From an uncultured Collinsella sp. (GTDB lineage: Bacteria > Actinomycetota > Coriobacteriia > Coriobacteriales > Coriobacteriaceae), in assembly GCA_900555225.1 (NCBI GenBank), contig USKL01000056.1:1-8066 (forward strand): a stretch of 8,066 nucleotides of DNA, given 5' to 3'. This document shows, in pieces, positions 6,020 through 8,066 of the stretch; positions within the stretch are counted from its first letter, which is position 1, and the number at the start of each line of letters is the position of its first letter. The translations under genes were made by a program, and so were the position numbers. The notes under the pieces are model-generated. The model ran no database searches and was not told the DNA's origin. It worked only from the letters and a program-made list of their open reading frames with translations.

Positions 6020-6349
6020 ATGAGCTATCTCATCATCGAGCTTGAGACGCAGCTGCTTAAGACCGGAAAGACCAGCGCTGATCTGATTCGGGCGACGGGG
6101 CATACTCCGGCTAATATTTCAAAGCTTAGAAACGGAAAGATAAAAGCTATTCGCCTTAAGACGCTTCTCGATATTTGCGATGAACTTGACTGTCAACCGG
6201 GAGATATTATTCGGCGGGTGAGTGAGAAAGAGCTTGAGGAGCTTATTGTTGAGCGTGCAAAAAATGTCGTGAGGCAGATGCGGGACGGCGGAGGCAATGA
6301 GGCGTTGCTTCCGACATCAGTCTTTGCTGTAGATTTGAGCGACGAGTAG
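6020..6349 (+). CDS. YozG-like Cro/C1 helix-turn-helix regulator with C-terminal extension
   Basis: 109 residues. The first 66 form a compact Cro/C1-type helix-turn-helix domain of the YozG/COG3655 kind: recognition region HTPANISKLRNGKIKAIR (28-45), then TLLDICDELDCQPGDII (48-64), whose DCQPGDI is a hallmark of the family. The tail (67-109) is charged and amphipathic (VSEKELEELIVERAKNVVRQ) and is longer than in the YozG proteins I know, which stop soon after the PGDI motif. It could mediate dimerisation or contact the DUF2975 protein. The ribosome binding site AGGAGG overlaps the DUF2975 stop codon, 4 nt before the ATG, so translation is coupled. Likely targets are the GAANAACNATA sites at 5397-5430, 6358-6368 and 6446-6476. 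An intrinsic terminator follows. Confidence 0.88.
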   Translation: MSYLIIELETQLLKTGKTSADLIRATGHTPANISKLRNGKIKAIRLKTLLDICDELDCQPGDIIRRVSEKELEELIVERAKNVVRQMRDGGGNEALLPTSVFAVDLSDE

Positions 6350-6357
6350 CATAAAGC

Positions 6358-6368
6358 GAACAACTATA
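6358..6368 (+). promoter_or_regulatory. Single GAANAACNATA motif copy after the regulator gene
   Basis: GAACAACTATA, 9 nt after the stop codon of the HTH gene and upstream of the terminator. It matches the motif seen in the two flanking promoter regions and shares AACAACTAT with 6456-6464. It may be an auxiliary operator for the ABC promoter about 70-100 bp downstream. Confidence 0.4.
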
Positions 6369-6386
6369 ACGAAATATCAGCGTAAA

Positions 6387-6418
6387 GGGGCCCGTGTCTA
6401 ACACGGGTTCTTTCTTTT
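6387..6418 (+). terminator. Intrinsic terminator of the DUF2975/HTH operon
   Basis: CCCGTGT (6391-6397) pairs with ACACGGG (6401-6407) across a CTA loop. Wobble and A-T pairs on the 5' side can extend the stem. A T-rich tail (TTCTTTCTTTT, 6408-6418) follows directly. It starts 37 nt after the HTH stop codon. Confidence 0.88.
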
Positions 6419-6426
6419 AGATTACC

Positions 6427-6455
6427 TTGACAAATATGAGTTATCGAAAAACAAT
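6427..6455 (+). promoter_or_regulatory. Promoter of the ABC exporter operon
   Basis: TTGACA (6427-6432) is a perfect -35 box. A 17-nt spacer leads to AACAAT (6450-6455, 4 of 6 to TATAAT). Transcription would start near 6462, giving a leader of about 32 nt. The -10 box lies inside the first GAAAAACAATAA repeat, so a protein bound there would block RNA polymerase. Confidence 0.7.
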
Positions 6456-6476
6456 AACAACTATGAAAAACGATAA
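6446..6476 (+). promoter_or_regulatory. Tandem operator-like repeats over the ABC promoter
   Basis: GAAAAACAATAA (6446-6457) and GAAAAACGATAA (6465-6476) are 12-bp direct repeats with one mismatch, spaced 19 bp start to start, about two helical turns. Both fit the GAANAACNATA motif found in the 34-bp inverted repeat at 5397-5430. The first covers the -10 box and the second the transcription start. The layout suggests repression by the neighbouring HTH regulator. Confidence 0.6.
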
Positions 6477-6493
6477 AGGAAAGAAGGAACGAT

Positions 6494-7255
6494 ATGAGCG
6501 GTTTTGCTATCAAGCAGAACGGGAGGCCGATGAACGCATCAGCGATAAAGCTATCAAAGGTGTCAAAGCGCTACGGGAGACGGCGCGTTTTGCATGACGT
6601 TTCCTTCGAGGTGCATCAGTCCGAGCTCCTTGCCCTTGTTGGTGCAAACGGTGCGGGCAAAAGCACGCTAATTAAAATCGTCTTGGGCCTCTGCGAGCCG
6701 TCGTCGGGGAGCGTGGAGCTCTTTGGAGGCAAGTCGAAAAAAGAGCTGAGCCTGATGCGGACGCGTGTCGGCTATGTGCCAGATTCCTGCGGAGCATACC
6801 AATCCCTCAGTGCGGCTGAGAATCTTCGGATCCGATGTGCGGAATGGGGGCTCGATGAGAAACGTGAGGTTCCTCGCGTCTTGGGCCTAGTCGGGCTGGA
6901 CGTCGATGAGAAAAAGAGCGTGAGCAGTTTTTCTCTGGGAATGAAACGGCGACTGGATATAGCTACGGCTTTATTGGGCGACACCGACGTACTAATTTTC
7001 GATGAGCCGGCGAATGGATTGGATCCGTTGGGCATCGAGAGTATATGGGCCCTTATCGGTCGATTGAATCGAGAGCAGGGTAAGACCATGCTCATCTCTA
7101 GTCATGATTTGGATGAGTTGGCATCGGTTGCAACAAGCTGCCTGTTTATTCATGACGGCGAACTGCAAAAAAAGGAATCGATGGACGTCATAAGGGATGA
7201 GGCGTCATCCCTAAAAGAGTATTACAGGCGCTTGATGAAGGCGGTCTCGCTATGA
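6494..7255 (+). CDS. ABC transporter ATP-binding protein (ABC-2/BcrA-like exporter)
   Basis: 253-residue cytosolic ATPase that powers the permease encoded next. Walker A is GANGAGKST (50-58, K56). The signature is SFSLGMKRR (145-153), the SLGM form typical of ABC-2 exporters of the bacitracin/lantibiotic-resistance and CcmA-like type. Walker B is VLIFDE (166-171, E171 catalytic), followed by PANGLDP (D-loop) and switch H204 in SSHDLDE. No Gln is present in the usual Q-loop region (VGYVPDS, 92-98), as is common in this subgroup. Start ATG 6494 follows AAGGA at 5 nt. An internal ATG at 6530 has its own GGGAGG but only 3 nt away, and would give a 241-residue protein starting at the family's usual N terminus. 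It overlaps the permease by ATGA. The exported substrate cannot be deduced. Confidence 0.93.
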   Translation: MSGFAIKQNGRPMNASAIKLSKVSKRYGRRRVLHDVSFEVHQSELLALVGANGAGKSTLIKIVLGLCEPSSGSVELFGGKSKKELSLMRTRVGYVPDSCGAYQSLSAAENLRIRCAEWGLDEKREVPRVLGLVGLDVDEKKSVSSFSLGMKRRLDIATALLGDTDVLIFDEPANGLDPLGIESIWALIGRLNREQGKTMLISSHDLDELASVATSCLFIHDGELQKKESMDVIRDEASSLKEYYRRLMKAVSL

Positions 7256-8066
7256 AGCGGGCGATCCATCCCATAAAGGCAGATATGATGCGTTTGCACA
7301 GGATATTTCCGGCGAAGTTTGGTCTTGCGCTTATGCTGGCGTTCGGCCTTCTCTTCGGTATCTTTCTAAAAAATGGAACAACGTTGCTCGCCTTTGGCAA
7401 TAGCGTTTTTGGGGAGGATATTGGCTTCTGCTGGAATGTAATCGATCCTTCTGCACCCGAAGAGTCCCTTGTGCGTAGCGCCTTTGCCGGCACAGCTCTG
7501 CTTGTGCCGCTCATCGTTTGCCTGGTAATTCTACAGGAGCGTGGCTATGAAGAGGGCTGCCGAATTTCTTTGGCAAGAGGTCTCAGCCGCTTTTATGGGG
7601 CTCTAGCCCATGCATTTTCGTCTGCTTTAATAATTGGCGCAGCATATAGTGCGCTTTGCCTTCTTCTTTTTGCAATAGCCATAATACGTGGAGGGCATAA
7701 CTACTCGCACGACATGCTAACTGTATTTTTGCCCGCATTGATAGTCAACGCCGTATTGGTGATATCGGTTGCGTTGGAGACGACGACCATCTATCGGATT
7801 ACAGGCAGCGCTGTATTGAGCGGGGCTGCGATAATTATTGGATTTGTCATGAGCTTGACGCTCTACGGAACTTACCTTCAGACGCCCATACCGTCCTTGC
7901 GATGGATCTTCTTTCTTCCGGGGCCGTACCTTGGAGTCGGATGTGCCCTTGGGTATAGCGATATGGGGCAGCTGACGCTTCTGGGGTATGGCGCGGCAGC
8001 CAGCTGCCTATCGGTATTGATTTACGCTCTCGTGAGCTTTCGTGCTGGGGGTGTGCTCAATGGCTC
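7252..8066 (+). CDS. ABC-2 type permease (3' end cut by window edge)
   Basis: Starts with ATG at 7252-7254, overlapping the ATPase stop codon as ATGA, and stays open to the window end: 271 residues visible. Six hydrophobic segments lie at about 22-40, 77-95, 117-146, 157-177, 186-206 and 243-263. An extracellular-type loop with little hydrophobicity lies between the first two (41-72). ILQERGYEEGCRISLARGLSR (93-113) resembles the cytoplasmic coupling region of ABC-2 permeases, where a Glu-containing stretch precedes an 'sR' turn. The end FRAGGVLNG is probably close to the true C terminus, since such permeases are mostly 240-300 residues. Ile codon use is odd: ATA is 10 of 24 Ile codons here, against 3 of 37 in the GGDEF/HD-GYP gene, suggesting foreign origin. 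With the ATPase it forms an exporter, perhaps for a peptide or drug. Confidence 0.88.
   Translation, partial: MKRAIHPIKADMMRLHRIFPAKFGLALMLAFGLLFGIFLKNGTTLLAFGNSVFGEDIGFCWNVIDPSAPEESLVRSAFAGTALLVPLIVCLVILQERGYEEGCRISLARGLSRFYGALAHAFSSALIIGAAYSALCLLLFAIAIIRGGHNYSHDMLTVFLPALIVNAVLVISVALETTTIYRITGSAVLSGAAIIIGFVMSLTLYGTYLQTPIPSLRWIFFLPGPYLGVGCALGYSDMGQLTLLGYGAAASCLSVLIYALVSFRAGGVLNG

Overview
The window looks like a chromosomal stretch from a GC-rich Actinobacterium of the class Coriobacteriia, most likely Collinsella or a close relative. This is inferred from the GC-rich coding style, a methionine aminopeptidase with an N-terminal SEC-C zinc motif, and the mix of c-di-GMP signalling and host-associated style transporters. 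No rRNA or other marker gene is present to prove it. I see seven complete genes and two cut by the window edges (the first and the last). No tRNA, rRNA, CRISPR array or insertion sequence was recognised.

Left part (1-1740, minus strand): a methionine aminopeptidase (map, 3' end outside the window) and a small radical SAM protein of unknown substrate. Between them lies a 67-bp element with perfect 20-bp inverted arms. Divergent from the radical SAM gene is a plus-strand alpha/beta hydrolase (1951-2748) with an unusual nucleophile elbow.

Centre (2845-5308, plus strand): a clear sigma-70-type promoter drives a 626-residue c-di-GMP signalling protein. Its order is a Cys-containing PAS-like segment, a degenerate GGDEF domain (GCDKF, RxxD I-site kept), a receiver domain, and a complete HD-GYP phosphodiesterase. 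A stand-alone Hpt phosphotransfer protein follows 23 bp later. Together they form a two-gene phosphorelay/c-di-GMP module without a kinase nearby. It ends in a second long inverted repeat with the same architecture as the one at 841-907.

Right part (5397-8066, plus strand): a DUF2975-like four-helix membrane protein and a YozG-like Cro/C1 regulator, closed by a good intrinsic terminator. A separately promoted ABC-2 type exporter follows (ATPase and permease overlapping by ATGA, permease running off the edge). An 11-bp motif, GAANAACNATA, occurs five times in the noncoding DNA around these genes: as a 34-bp inverted pair before the DUF2975 gene, once just after the regulator gene, and as a 19-bp-spaced tandem pair covering the -10 box of the ABC promoter. 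I read this as the binding site of the small regulator, which would tie the DUF2975/HTH pair to control of the exporter. This is the most interesting candidate system in the window. The exporter genes use rare ATA codons far more than the central gene, which suggests a different history.
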